32,802 bases of DNA, taken from the NCBI GenBank assembly GCA_022798895.1, contig JAAWNJ010000014.1, positions 1-32,802 of the forward strand. The letters are read 5' to 3'. Shown one piece after another: positions 19,973 through 30,127 of this stretch. The stretch is from Clostridia bacterium (GTDB taxonomy: Bacteria > Bacillota > Clostridia > TANB77 > CAG-508). A program made the position numbers and the translations under genes. Below the pieces are notes generated by a model. That model saw only the letters and a program-made list of their open reading frames with translations. It had not been told where the DNA came from and ran no database searches. Every line of letters starts with the position of its first letter. The first letter of the stretch is position 1.

Positions 19973-20500
19973 TCACGACATAATTTGACAAATTATGACA
20001 GAGCTTATCATGCCTGCTAAGTCTGCAAGTAGTGCTGCTGCTAATACAAAGCGGATTTTCTTCACTTTGACACAAGCTGTATAAATAGCAATAGTATAAA
20101 AAGTAGTTTCTGTTGATCCCATAATAACTGAAGTTATCATTCCCAATGTTGTATCTACTCCATATTGTTTCATAATGTCTACTGCTACTCCCATAGAAGC
20201 ACTTCCTGATATTGGTCTTAACATTGCTAAAGGAAGGATTTGACTTGGAATTTTTAATAGGTTAGTTACTGGTGAAATAAGTCCAATAATAAAATCTAAA
20301 ATTCCTGATGTTCTAAGTGCCCCTACTGCTAAGAATATTCCAATTAAAGTAGGAAATAGACCTACTACAATTTTTACACCTTCTGTTGCACCTTCTAAAA
20401 AACAATCAAATACTTTTTGTTTTTCTTTTATTCCATAATATAAAATAATTAAAATAATAATGGGGATAGCTGATGCTGATAAATAGTTAACAATTTGCAT
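19973..20500 (-). CDS. spmB: Spore maturation protein B
   Basis: EGATEGVKIVVGLFPTLIGIFLAVGALRTSGILD; LRPISGSASMGVAVDIMKQYGVDTTLGMITSVIMGSTETTFYTIAIY. Confidence 0.94.
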   Translation of the reverse strand: MQIVNYLSASAIPIIILIILYYGIKEKQKVFDCFLEGATEGVKIVVGLFPTLIGIFLAVGALRTSGILDFIIGLISPVTNLLKIPSQILPLAMLRPISGSASMGVAVDIMKQYGVDTTLGMITSVIMGSTETTFYTIAIYTACVKVKKIRFVLAAALLADLAGMISSVIICQIMS

Positions 20501-20510
20501 ATCATACCTC

Positions 20511-21086
20511 CTAAAATTTCTTCATCATTATTTTAGTTGCTGTAATTCCTACTGTTGCTGCTATAATAGTAGCTACCCAAACTTGCAGAATAACACCACT
20601 TGGTGCTATTGAACCAAGTGAACTACGAATGGCAATGACATTTGTGGGAATTAATTGCAAAGAAGCTGTATTTAATACAATGAACATTGCCATAGAATTT
20701 GTTAAAGTATCTTTTTTAGGATTTTCTTTTTGCATAGTTTCCATTGCTTTTAAACCTAATGGTGTGGCGGCATTTCCAAGTCCTAATAAATTAGCTACTA
20801 CATTCATAGAAATTTCTTCTTTGGCTTGTTCATTATGTTTTAATTCCGGAAATAGGAATTTTATAGCTGGCTGTAACATTTTGGTAAGTTTCGACATTAG
20901 TGTCGTTTTTTTGGCTATATTCATAATCCCATTCCATAAACAAATTGTTCCAAAAAAAGTTAATGTTAGTTCAACTGCTGATGCAGCAGAATCAAAAATT
21001 CCATTACTTACTTTTTCTACATTCCCTGTTAATAAGGCATAAATAAAAGCAATTCCTATAAAAATTGGCCAAATAATATTTAACAT
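20511..21086 (-). CDS. spmA: Spore maturation protein A
   Basis: VELTLTFFGTICLWNGIMNIAKKTTLMSKLTKMLQPAIKFLFPE; NLLGLGNAATPLGLKAMETMQ. Confidence 0.94.
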   Translation of the reverse strand: MLNIIWPIFIGIAFIYALLTGNVEKVSNGIFDSAASAVELTLTFFGTICLWNGIMNIAKKTTLMSKLTKMLQPAIKFLFPELKHNEQAKEEISMNVVANLLGLGNAATPLGLKAMETMQKENPKKDTLTNSMAMFIVLNTASLQLIPTNVIAIRSSLGSIAPSGVILQVWVATIIAATVGITATKIMMKKF

Positions 21087-21300
21087 ATCACTACTTTCTC
21101 CTATCCTTTTATGTTATTCTTCTCCCTTTTTTTTATGACTATTTATTTTTATGAAGTTTCGACAAATTATTTGCATTTTCATATCATTTTTTTCCATTTT
21201 TGTTAATTTTTTACAATTTTTTATTGCTTTTAGGCTATTTGTGTGTTATTATAATTCATATCGCGTTTGTCGAATTTTGTTGTTTTAAGGAGGAAAGAGT

Positions 21301-21555
21301 ATGAAATCTACAGGAATTATAAGACGAGTAGATGAATTAGGAAGAGTGGTAATTCCAATCGAGCTAAGAAACAAATTTGGTATTGCTGAAAAGGACCCAA
21401 TTGAAATATTCGTAGATGGTTCTAACATTGTACTAAAGAAATTCGAACCTAATTGTATCTTTTGTGGAAGTTCTAAGAAATTGTCTGAATATAAAGATAA
21501 ATTAGTTTGTGACAAATGCTTAGAGAAATTATCTGAAATAAAAACAGAAGAATAA
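21301..21555 (+). CDS. AbrB-family transition regulator with C-terminal zinc ribbon
   Basis: MKSTGIIRRVDELGRVVIPIELRNKFGIAEKDPIEIFVDG; C-x2-C...C-x2-C tail. Confidence 0.92.
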   Translation: MKSTGIIRRVDELGRVVIPIELRNKFGIAEKDPIEIFVDGSNIVLKKFEPNCIFCGSSKKLSEYKDKLVCDKCLEKLSEIKTEE

Positions 21556-21575
21556 ATATAGAAAAATATAAAAAC

Positions 21576-21605
21576 CACTAGTCCAATCACTAGTGATTTT
21601 TTATG
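21576..21605. terminator. Terminator between convergent abrB-like and rsmI
   Basis: CACTAGT / ACTAGTG hairpin followed by ATTTTTTATG. Confidence 0.65.
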
Positions 21606-21618
21606 CTTCAATAACCTT

Positions 21619-22446
21619 TTAGCTATTCAAAAACTGCTGATAAATTTCATTTTTAGGAACATTTCTATCTTTTGCTATTTGTTTAATAATTTCTTTCTTT
21701 TCTAATCCTAATTTTTCATAAAACATATAATGTTCTTGTAATGTCATTTGTTCAAAATCCATTTCTTCTTTATCCTCATTTGCATTTAAATCTAAAATGA
21801 TAACAAATTCTCCTTTTGGTTCTTTATATTTTTGTATTACTTCAGATACTTTCCCATATATTTTTTCTTCATGAATTTTTGTCAATTCTCTAACAATACA
21901 AATTGGTACATCTCCTATTGCTTGTAAGATATCTTCTAATGTCTTTTGCAATTTATGTGGCGCTTCATATAAAATAACGGTTTTTGTTTCTTTTGCTATT
22001 TTACTAAAAGTTTCTTTTCTATTTTTTTTATTCAATGGCAAAAATCCATAAAAGCTAAATTCTTTAGTAGAAATTCCTGAAACAATAAGGCTATTAATTA
22101 ATGCACATGCACCTGGAATAGGTACTATTTCAATTTCTTCTTTGATTGCTGCTTTTACAATTTCTTCTCCTGGGTCTGATATTCCTGGTGTTCCTGCATC
22201 TGTGACAATTGCAATATTTTTTCCTGCTATTACTTCATTTATTAATTCTTCTGTTTTTATTTCTTCATTATGCCTATGATAACTTATCATTGGCTTACTG
22301 ATTTCAAAATAGTTTAGTAATTGCAAAGTATGTCTGGTATCTTCTGCTGCAATTAGGTCTACTTCTTTTAAAGTCTGAATTGCTCTAAAAGTCATATCTA
22401 GCAAATTTCCAATTGGCGTTGCTACTAAATAAATGGTTCCTTTCAT
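21619..22446 (-). CDS. rsmI: 16S rRNA (cytidine1402-2'-O)-methyltransferase
   Basis: GTIYLVATPIGNLLDMTFRAIQTLKEVDLIAAEDTRHT; IVTDAGTPGISDPGEEIV. Confidence 0.95.
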   Translation of the reverse strand: MKGTIYLVATPIGNLLDMTFRAIQTLKEVDLIAAEDTRHTLQLLNYFEISKPMISYHRHNEEIKTEELINEVIAGKNIAIVTDAGTPGISDPGEEIVKAAIKEEIEIVPIPGACALINSLIVSGISTKEFSFYGFLPLNKKNRKETFSKIAKETKTVILYEAPHKLQKTLEDILQAIGDVPICIVRELTKIHEEKIYGKVSEVIQKYKEPKGEFVIILDLNANEDKEEMDFEQMTLQEHYMFYEKLGLEKKEIIKQIAKDRNVPKNEIYQQFLNS

Positions 22447-22469
22447 GTTTTGCTCCTCATTCTATTTTT

Positions 22470-23204
22470 CTATTTATTATATATTTCTAAAATATCCTTT
22501 GTATAGTTCCCTTGTAAATCATAAATGTAAATTGGTTTTTCTACTTTTAAAAATGGTCTTGCATTTTTAATTGCTTTTACTAAAATTAAATTTGGTTCTT
22601 TTTCTTGGTTTGGATGGACAAATTTTATGACTTTGGGTTCTAATTTATATTTTCTTAAACTTGTCATAATATCAGCTAATCTCTCTGGCCTATGTACCAT
22701 GTAAATACTTCCTTGGTCTTTTAGTAAATAACTAGCAATAGAAATAAAGTCTTCTAAATTAGCAGTAATTTCATGACGAGAAATTAACTTTGCTTCATTT
22801 TCATTGATACCTCCTGTTCCCTTCTTTTTATAGGGCGGATTTGTGACAATTGCGTCAAGGCTTTGTGTTTCATATATTTTTTTTAGTTCTTTGATATCTT
22901 TACAAATAATATCAATTCTTTCTTCTAAATGGTTTAACTGCACACTTCTTTGTGCCATTTGTGCTACTTCTGGCTGTATTTCTACTCCTGTTATTTTCGT
23001 ATCTTGTGTTTTAGCAGATAATAAAATGCCTAAAATTCCAGTTCCAGTTCCCATATCTAGTATAGTGCTATTTTTCTTAATCTCTTTAGCAAAGTCTGAT
23101 AACAGCACACTATCCATTCCAAAACAAAATCCATTTTTGTTTTGGATAATTTTTAATCCATTTAATTCTAAATCATCTATTCTTTCATTTTCCTTTAATT
23201 TCAT
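22470..23204 (-). CDS. tRNA1(Val) (adenine(37)-N6)-methyltransferase-like protein (TrmN6/YabB family)
   Basis: LDMGTGTGILGILLSAK SAM motif; IVTNPPYKKKGTG NPPY motif. Confidence 0.9.
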   Translation of the reverse strand: MKLKENERIDDLELNGLKIIQNKNGFCFGMDSVLLSDFAKEIKKNSTILDMGTGTGILGILLSAKTQDTKITGVEIQPEVAQMAQRSVQLNHLEERIDIICKDIKELKKIYETQSLDAIVTNPPYKKKGTGGINENEAKLISRHEITANLEDFISIASYLLKDQGSIYMVHRPERLADIMTSLRKYKLEPKVIKFVHPNQEKEPNLILVKAIKNARPFLKVEKPIYIYDLQGNYTKDILEIYNK

Positions 23205-23261
23205 AATTGCTCTTTCCTTGTATTATTATACTATATTACTATCATTTATTTCTTAAATTAC

Positions 23262-23290
23262 TAGACTAAGTGCAACAGATAAGTTATAAT
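23262..23290 (+). promoter_or_regulatory. Putative sigma-A promoter (TAGACT-17-TATAAT)
   Basis: Consensus -10 TATAAT with 17-nt spacing, ~45 nt upstream of the 30-aa ORF. Confidence 0.45.
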
Positions 23291-23337
23291 AAGAACAGCC
23301 TTTCGCAAGGTAATCTTGAAGAAAGGAGGTAAGCATA

Positions 23338-23430
23338 ATGCTTTTGCTAAAAATCATACTAAAGATAATTGCTATTGTAATTGATATAATTCTTCTAGTA
23401 ATAGATATTATAAGTCACTTACATAAATAG
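23338..23430 (+). CDS. 30-aa hydrophobic peptide (type I toxin-like / small membrane peptide)
   Basis: MLLLKIILKIIAIVIDIILLVIDIISHLHK*; AAAGGAGG RBS; own promoter and strong terminator. Confidence 0.55.
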   Translation: MLLLKIILKIIAIVIDIILLVIDIISHLHK

Positions 23431-23435
23431 CAAGC

Positions 23436-23464
23436 CCCCCGTAGTCGCCACTACGGGGGTTTTT
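23436..23464 (+). terminator. Strong GC-rich terminator
   Basis: CCCCCGTAG / CTACGGGGG stem followed by TTTTTT. Confidence 0.9.
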
Positions 23465-23613
23465 AATGTTCATGCTTTTACTGTTATACTAAAGATTTGC
23501 TATAGCTATAATAAATTATAGCATATACTTTTACTATATGCAAGAATTTTTCAAACATTCATTGTCAAAAGTAGCCATTATTACATAAACTATACTAATG
23601 GCGAGGTGATTAC

Positions 23614-23775
23614 ATGGAACAGCTTAATCGAGGAGAAGTTTCTAAAAAGGAAAAGTTTAATTTCAAAGAAAAAAAAGAGAATACAATGCATTCTCTTTTT
23701 GAAGTAGAACATTTTTTACATGATTTTAGAAATATTTGTAAGGGCTTAAAGCTTTACCAAATTTTACGTAAATAA
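23614..23775 (+). CDS. Putative 53-aa hypothetical protein
   Basis: MEQLNRGEVSKKEKFNFKEKKENTMHSLFEVEHFLHDFRNICKGLKLYQILRK*; GCGAGGTG RBS. Confidence 0.5.
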   Translation: MEQLNRGEVSKKEKFNFKEKKENTMHSLFEVEHFLHDFRNICKGLKLYQILRK

Positions 23776-24450
23776 TTAAGTTGTAGTGTTTCCTGTTTTA
23801 TTGTTTTGCGTGTTTCCTGTTGTATTAGTTGTTTTATTTATTTGTGTATTATTAGTTGTATTGTTAGTATTAGTTTGCTTTGTAGTACTATTGTTTTTTT
23901 CAATTCTAATAAAAGCATTTTTGAAATTTATTTTATTATCTTTAAATGCTTGGTCTTCTCTACCATTAATTAGAATTTTTACACTATTTACTTCATTTAA
24001 TTGTGTTAAAGTATTTACAATGGCATATACTGTCATATTTTCTGCTTCTTGCCCACCTTTATGGTTATCTATAAACTCTTTAGATAGATCTAAATATACC
24101 ATATCCCCTTTTAACTCTGCTTTTAATACTCTTGTTCCTTCTGGGATAACTGTTTGTAGCTTATCACTTTTTGGTCCCTCTAATAGCAAGCCCATTAATG
24201 TAGCATAAGGATCTGTTAATAAGGTTTTACTGTCTACCATTCTTCCTTCTGGCATTAATTCTTTTGTTTCTTTATTTTGGTAATATAGTGTGACAATTGT
24301 CTGCCTCATGGTGTCATTCCCAACTTCCTCTTGTGGCTGAATTTCATTTTGACTTACATCTTTATCCTTATTAGTAAGTAAATAAATAGTTACCCCTACA
24401 ATTCCTATTATTAAAATAGCCATTATTGTTAAAAATACTTTTCTATTCAT
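23776..24450 (-). CDS. GerMN-domain protein (sporulation/germination), N-terminal TM, Asn/Thr-rich C-terminus
   Basis: VTLYYQNKETKELMPEGRMVDSK...LLEGPKSDKLQTVIPEGTRVLKAELKGDMVYLDLSKEF matches the GerMN pattern. Confidence 0.85.
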   Translation of the reverse strand: MNRKVFLTIMAILIIGIVGVTIYLLTNKDKDVSQNEIQPQEEVGNDTMRQTIVTLYYQNKETKELMPEGRMVDSKTLLTDPYATLMGLLLEGPKSDKLQTVIPEGTRVLKAELKGDMVYLDLSKEFIDNHKGGQEAENMTVYAIVNTLTQLNEVNSVKILINGREDQAFKDNKINFKNAFIRIEKNNSTTKQTNTNNTTNNTQINKTTNTTGNTQNNKTGNTTT

Positions 24451-24620
24451 CTGTTTTTCTCTCCTTTTCTTTTTATTGATTATTCTGTTAGAACAACCTT
24501 GAACTTGTACTATTAGTTCTATCTCTATTCTGGTTTTCATTTGTTTAGAACTTTATTTTTCATTTTCTCAACTTTTCCATAAAATGCTGTTATACTATGT
24601 AATGTAATTTTTTACTGTAA

Positions 24621-24693
24621 GTGCATGTAGCTTAAATGATAGAGCGCCCAATTGTCACTTGGGAGGGTGGGGGTTCAAGTCCCGTCATGCACG
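24621..24693 (+). tRNA. tRNA-Asp (anticodon GTC), atypical D-loop and T-stem
   Basis: GTGCATGTAGCTTAAATGATAGAGCGCCCAATTGTCACTTGGGAGGGTGGGGGTTCAAGTCCCGTCATGCACG; 7-bp acceptor stem, anticodon loop TTGTCAC, T-loop TTCAAGT. Confidence 0.8.
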
Positions 24694-24697
24694 TCAT

Positions 24698-24728
24698 GAG
24701 AAGTAGTTAATTCTACTTCTCTTTTTTA
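24698..24728 (+). terminator. Terminator downstream of tRNA-Asp
   Basis: GAGAAGTAG / CTACTTCTC followed by TTTTTT. Confidence 0.85.
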
Positions 24729-24880
24729 TCTTCTAAAATCTTTAAAACTTTCTTAATTTCACATTTTCCAAGCTATTCTCCCACTATTTTACATTGACAA
24801 ATGCCTATTCTAAGTATACAATAAAGGGTATCAATTTAAGATGAATACTAAATAAATTTTATCATATAAAAACGAACTAA

Positions 24881-24913
24881 CAAAATCTAAAAAGCAAAGC
24901 TTTTAAGATTTTG
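24881..24913. repeat. 15-bp inverted repeat (one mismatch) in the leader of the activase gene
   Basis: CAAAATCTAAAAAGC-AAA-GCTTTTAAGATTTTG. Confidence 0.6.
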
Positions 24914-25004
24914 TAATATTCGTAATAACTATCTTCTACGTCAATTGCTTACGCAATTTCCTAGAATATAGAAATAGGACATAAAAAGGAGCGCGAAGTT
25001 TTTT

Positions 25005-28000
25005 ATGAGCAAATTATTACATGTTGGTTTAGATGTAGGCTCTACCACTGTAAAAATCGTCATTATGGACGAAAATTTAAATGAGCTATATTCTGATTAT
25101 CAAAGACACTTTTCAGATACTAAAAATACAGTATGCAAAGTATTAGAAAATTTAGCTACTCAATATTCTGACCATGAATTTAGCATTGCTTTAACAGGTT
25201 CAGGAGCAATGAGTGCTGCCAAATTTTTAGATTTGCCTTTTATTCAAGAGGTAGTTTCTTGCAAACGTAGTGTTGAAAAATATATTCCTGAAACAGATGT
25301 AGTTATTGAACTTGGTGGAGAAGATGCTAAAATCATTTATTTTGATAAATCTATTGAGCAACGTATGAATGGAACTTGTGCAGGTGGCACAGGTGCTTTT
25401 ATCGATCAAATGGCTTCTTTACTACATACAGACCCTACAGGACTAAATGAACTTGCCAAAAATCATAAAATGCTTTACCCTATTGCTTCTCGTTGTGGTG
25501 TTTTTGCTAAAACGGATGTACAACCTCTTCTAAATGAGGGAGCTGCAAAAGAAGATATCGCTGCTTCCATTTTTCAAGCAGTTGTTAATCAAACCATTAG
25601 TGGGTTAGCTTGTGGCAGACCAATTCGTGGTAATGTTGCCTTTTTAGGTGGTCCTTTAAATTACTTATCTGAACTTCGTACTCGTTTTATTGAAACCTTG
25701 CATTTAACAGAAGAACAAATTATTATCCCAGCAGAAGCCCATTTGTTAGTTGCAAAGGGTGCTGCGCTTGATTCTATTTATTCTAGTCATCCAATTACAG
25801 TTGAAAAGTTAAGAGCAAAAATAGAGATGTTAAAAGTATCTCATGATGATACTTCACATCCTTTATCCCCTTTATTTTCTATTGATGCAGAATATCAAGA
25901 ATTTAAAGAAAGACATGATAAAGAAACTGTTAAAAAAGGAGATTTAAAATCTTATGAAGGTGACTGCTTTGTAGGAATTGACGCTGGTTCTACTACCACA
26001 AAGTTAGTAGTAATTGACCCAGACCGGTACTCTTCTTTATTCTCTCTATGGTAGCAATAAGGGAAATCCTTTACAAAGTGTTATTAATATGCTCAAAAAA
26101 TTATATAGCGAGAAACCTAAAAAAGCAGTTATCCGTTATAGCGGAGTTACAGGATATGGAGAAAAATTAATTCAGTCTGCCTTAAATGTAGATTTAAATG
26201 AAATTGAAACAATTGCCCACTATACTGCTGCAAAACAATTTATGCCTAATGTTACTAGTATTGTAGACATTGGTGGTCAAGATATGAAGTATATTCGTAT
26301 GAAAAAAGGTGCAATTGATAATATTATGCTAAATGAAGCTTGTTCTTCTGGTTGCGGTTCTTTTATTGAGACTTTTGCTAAGAGTTTAAATCTATCTATT
26401 GAAGAGTTTGTAAACTCTGCTTTAGAAGCTAGAAAACCAGTGGATTTAGGCTCTCGTTGTACAGTATTTATGAACTCTAAAATTAAACAAGCCCAAAAGG
26501 AAGGTTATAGCGTAGGAGATATTTCAGCAGGACTTTCTTATTCTGTTATTAAAAATGCAATTCAAAAGGTAATGAAGGTAAGAGACGTTAAGAGTTTAGG
26601 TGCACATATTGTGGTACAAGGTGGTACTTTCTATAATGATGCCGTTCTTCGAGCTTTTGAACTCATTGTAGGAAGAAATGTAGTAAGACCTGATATTGCA
26701 GGCTTAATGGGTGCTTATGGTGTTGCTTTACTTTCTAAAGAACAATATGAAGCAAATCTAGATATGGAATATGTATCAACACTTGCTGATTTAGAAAGCT
26801 TAGATAAATTAGAAATTAGTATTTCACATGTTCGTTGTAATGGTTGTGAAAATCATTGCTTATTAACCATTAACAAATTCAATAATGGTTCTCAATATAT
26901 TTCTGGTAACCGCTGTGAGAAGGGTGCTGGTGGTGTAGGGGAACACAAAGACTTACCAAATATTATGAAGTATAAATATGAAAGGCTATTTAGCTATACT
27001 CCTTTAGAAGAAAAAGATGCTCCTCGTGGAACTATTGGCATTCCTAGAGTATTAAATATGTATGAAGATTACCCTTTCTGGTTTACCTTCCTAACTAATC
27101 TAGGATTTCGTGTAATTCTATCAGAAAAGAGTAATCGTAAAACATATGAAAAAGGTATGGAAAGTATGCCTTCTGAGTCTGTTTGCTTCCCTGCTAAACT
27201 TTCTCATGGTCATATTATTGGCTTAATTAAACAAGGTGTTAAAACAATTTTTTATCCTTGTATGCCATATTCTAGAAAAGAATATGAAAAAGCAGATAAT
27301 CACTATAACTGCCCTATCGTTATTTCCTATTCTGAAGTACTAAAAAACAATGTGGAAGAAATAAAAGAAAAAGATATCAAGTTCTTAAATCCATTTCTGC
27401 CTTTTGAACCAAAGACTTTAACTGAAACAATTTTAGAATTGCCTGAATTTGAAGAATATCATTTTACCAAAAAGGAATTACTTGAGGCTAGCCAAAAAGC
27501 GGAAGCAGAATATCAAAACTTTAAAGAAGATATCCGTAAAAAAGGACAAGAAGTTTTAGATTACATAGAAAAAACAAATAGCAAAGGTATTGTCTTAGCG
27601 GGTCGTCCTTATCATACAGACCCTGAAGTAAATCATGGTATTGATACCTTAATTACAAGTCTTGGGCTTTGCGTTTTGACAGAAGATTCTATTTCTAACT
27701 TGTCACAAGTTAAACGTCCTATTCGTGTAGTAGATCAATGGGTATATCATGCAAGACTATATGCTGCAGCTGATTTTGTAGGCAAACATCCTGCTTTAGA
27801 ATTAGTTCAACTAAATTCTTTTGGTTGTGGAGTAGATGCTGTTACAACTGACCAAGTGGAAGAAATACTAAATAGTTTTGGTAAGATGTATACTTTAATT
27901 AAAATAGACGAGATTAATAACTTAGGAGCTGTTCGTATTCGTATTCGTTCCTTACTTGCTAGTATGAAAAAACGTGAGATAAATCAAGAATTAAAACAGG

Positions 28001-29334
28001 GCGATGGAAATTATGAGCAACATAAAGAAACCTTTACAAAAGAAATGAAAAAAGACTATACTATCCTAATTCCACAAATGGCTCCTATTCATTTTGATTT
28101 AATTGAAGCTGCCATGTCTTCTTCTGGATATCATGTAGAATTACTAAGAGAATGCACTCCACATACTGTAGAAACAGGACTAAAATATGTAAATAATGAT
28201 GCTTGTTACCCATCTATTTTAACTACTGGTCAAATGATAGAAGCATTAGAATCTGGAAAATATGACTTGAATAAAACTGCTTTAATTATGTCACAAACAG
28301 GTGGTGGTTGTAGAGCTACTAACTATATTGGATTTATTCGTAAGGCATTAAAAGATGCTGGCTTTCCTAATATACCAGTTATTTCTTTCAATGTGGTGGG
28401 TATGGAAAAAATGCCTGGATTTAAACTTACCATCCCTTTAATTGAAAGATTGCTAAAAGTACTAGTTTATGCAGATTTATTGCAGAAAATGCTTACGAAA
28501 AATAGGGCATATGAAGTGCATAAAAGTGAAACTCAAGCTCTATTTGATGGCTGGATGATAAAGTGTAAAAAGTTAATTGAGAAATCTACTTTGAAAGAAT
28601 TTAAAGCTAGTATATACGAAATTGTAAATGATTTTGAAAAAATAGAGTTAGATACATCTGTAGAAAAGCCTAAAGTTGGTATTGTGGGAGAAGTTTTAAT
28701 TAAATATCATCCTTTTGGTAACAATTTTGTAGCTGATAAATTAGAAGAAGAAGGCGCAGAAGTAATCTTACCTGATTTTATGGGATTTATTAAATTTATT
28801 GCTACCCATAAAATTACTTTTAATCAATTAATTAAGACAAATAAGATGTCATCTAAGCTATTTAAAGCAGCCATTAAATTAATTGATATTTTAGAAAAAG
28901 ATGTTATTATTGCACTTAAAACTTCTAAAAAAGGCTATTTATTACCTTGTAATATTTTTGAACTAGAAACTAAGGTAAAAGATGTATTATCTATTGGTAA
29001 CCAAACTGGTGAGGGCTGGTTCTTAACAGCTGAAATGATAGAATATATTGAACATGGTATTCCAAATATCGTCTGTGTACAACCTTTTGCTTGTTTGCCA
29101 AACCATGTTGTGGGAAAAGGTGTTATTAAAACCATTCGCTCTTTATATCCAGAAGCCAACATTTCTCCTATTGATTATGACCCTGGTGCTAGTGAAGCTA
29201 ACCAGACAAACAGAATTAAGTTATTAATGACTGTTGCAAAAGATAACCTAGCTAAACAACAAAAGGAAAGAAAGGCCTTGGAGAAAGAAAATGCAGAAAT
29301 AACATCTGACAAAAAAGAAAAGGTTGAAAAATAA
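25005..29334 (+). pseudogene. Large acyl-CoA dehydratase activase (BadF/BadG/BcrA/BcrD ATPase, 2-hydroxyacyl-CoA dehydratase-related), split by a +1 frameshift
   Basis: ORFs 25005-26054 and 26014-29334 form one product: ...GIDAGSTTTKLVVIDPD | GTLLYSLYGSNKGNPLQS.... One extra C at 26024/26025 breaks the frame. Two ASKHA activase domains (LDVGSTTVKIV; GIDAGSTTTKLV) plus DUF2229-like region. Confidence 0.88.
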
Positions 29335-29349
29335 TAAATATACTAAAAT

Positions 29350-29377
29350 AGCCATTTCTTCGATTAAAGAAATGGCT
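29350..29377 (+). terminator. Terminator of the activase gene
   Basis: AGCCATTTCTT-CGATTA-AAGAAATGGCT followed by TTTG. Confidence 0.75.
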
Positions 29378-29447
29378 TTTGCTATATATATTTTTTTAGT
29401 AATATGAATATATTCTGATTTGTTTCAATATTATTCTTAATTTACTT

Positions 29448-29720
29448 TTATACTAATTTTTTTACCTCTTCTATTTCAACTCCATTTTGTGTTATTCTTC
29501 CCTGTATTGAAATAAAGTTACCTTGTTGCAAATTTCGATAAATCCAATCTGCTATTTCGTCATAGGCATATCCTCTTACTATTTGTCCTTTTTCTATTTC
29601 TAAATCTAAAAGAACAATTGATGTATGCTTTTTACTTAAACTTTTTGTATTGGAGTTATATATAAACTTAAAATCTATTTTATTTTTGATAGTTCCACTT
29701 AAAAAACATAAATTTATCAT
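29448..29720 (-). CDS. Small OB-fold/SSB-like protein
   Basis: MINLCFLSGTIKNKIDFKFIYN...SIVLLDLEIEKGQIVRGYAYDEIADWIYRNLQQGNFISIQGRI resembles single-stranded DNA-binding OB folds. Confidence 0.6.
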   Translation of the reverse strand: MINLCFLSGTIKNKIDFKFIYNSNTKSLSKKHTSIVLLDLEIEKGQIVRGYAYDEIADWIYRNLQQGNFISIQGRITQNGVEIEEVKKLV

Positions 29721-29970
29721 AGTTTTACCTTTCCTCTATACTATAGCTTAATCTTTCTATTTTCTTCATCTATCTAATTTATCTTCTAAAATTAAAGCAT
29801 AAAATTTATATATTCTATTTTAAAATTAAAATCTACTAATATAAATTTCATTGATACCTATTTACCTAAAAAGTTTTATCAAACTTTCTTTGGAGGGAAT
29901 AAATCTCTTTAATACTAATACTTATCATGGAATATATTCCTTAAAATATATTATCTAGACTTAGCATTAG

Positions 29971-30110
29971 AGTGGACGGAAGGAATTGTTGGCATTGTTG
30001 TTGGTCGTAGTATTGTTGTTGCGATTAGACGTAGTGTTATTGCTGTTGTTGTAATTACCTCCCCTATTAACACAAGGGTTACTATTGCTACTATTCGTGT
30101 TAGTAGAATT
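29971..30110 (-). repeat. DGR template repeat (TR)
   Basis: Co-linear (offset +2010) with VR 31981-32120. 28 mismatches, 26 at T on + (template A on the coding strand). Located directly 3' of the RT gene. Confidence 0.95.
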
Positions 30111-30127
30111 TGATTTATCCCCATTTT

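Noticed and set aside
23776-23880. Asn/Thr codon-rich repeat at the end of the GerMN gene as a possible second DGR TR/VR or CRISPR-like array
   Set aside because: Irregular low-complexity NTT/NNT tail encoded in frame; no matching partner repeat and no spacer structure.
26014-26054. Programmed ribosomal frameshift in the activase gene
   Set aside because: No slippery X-XXY-YYZ heptamer or stimulatory structure noticed at the junction; a single inserted C explains it more simply.
28935-29162. Minus-strand 75-aa ORF within the activase gene
   Set aside because: Antisense to a conserved coding region; no RBS or motif.
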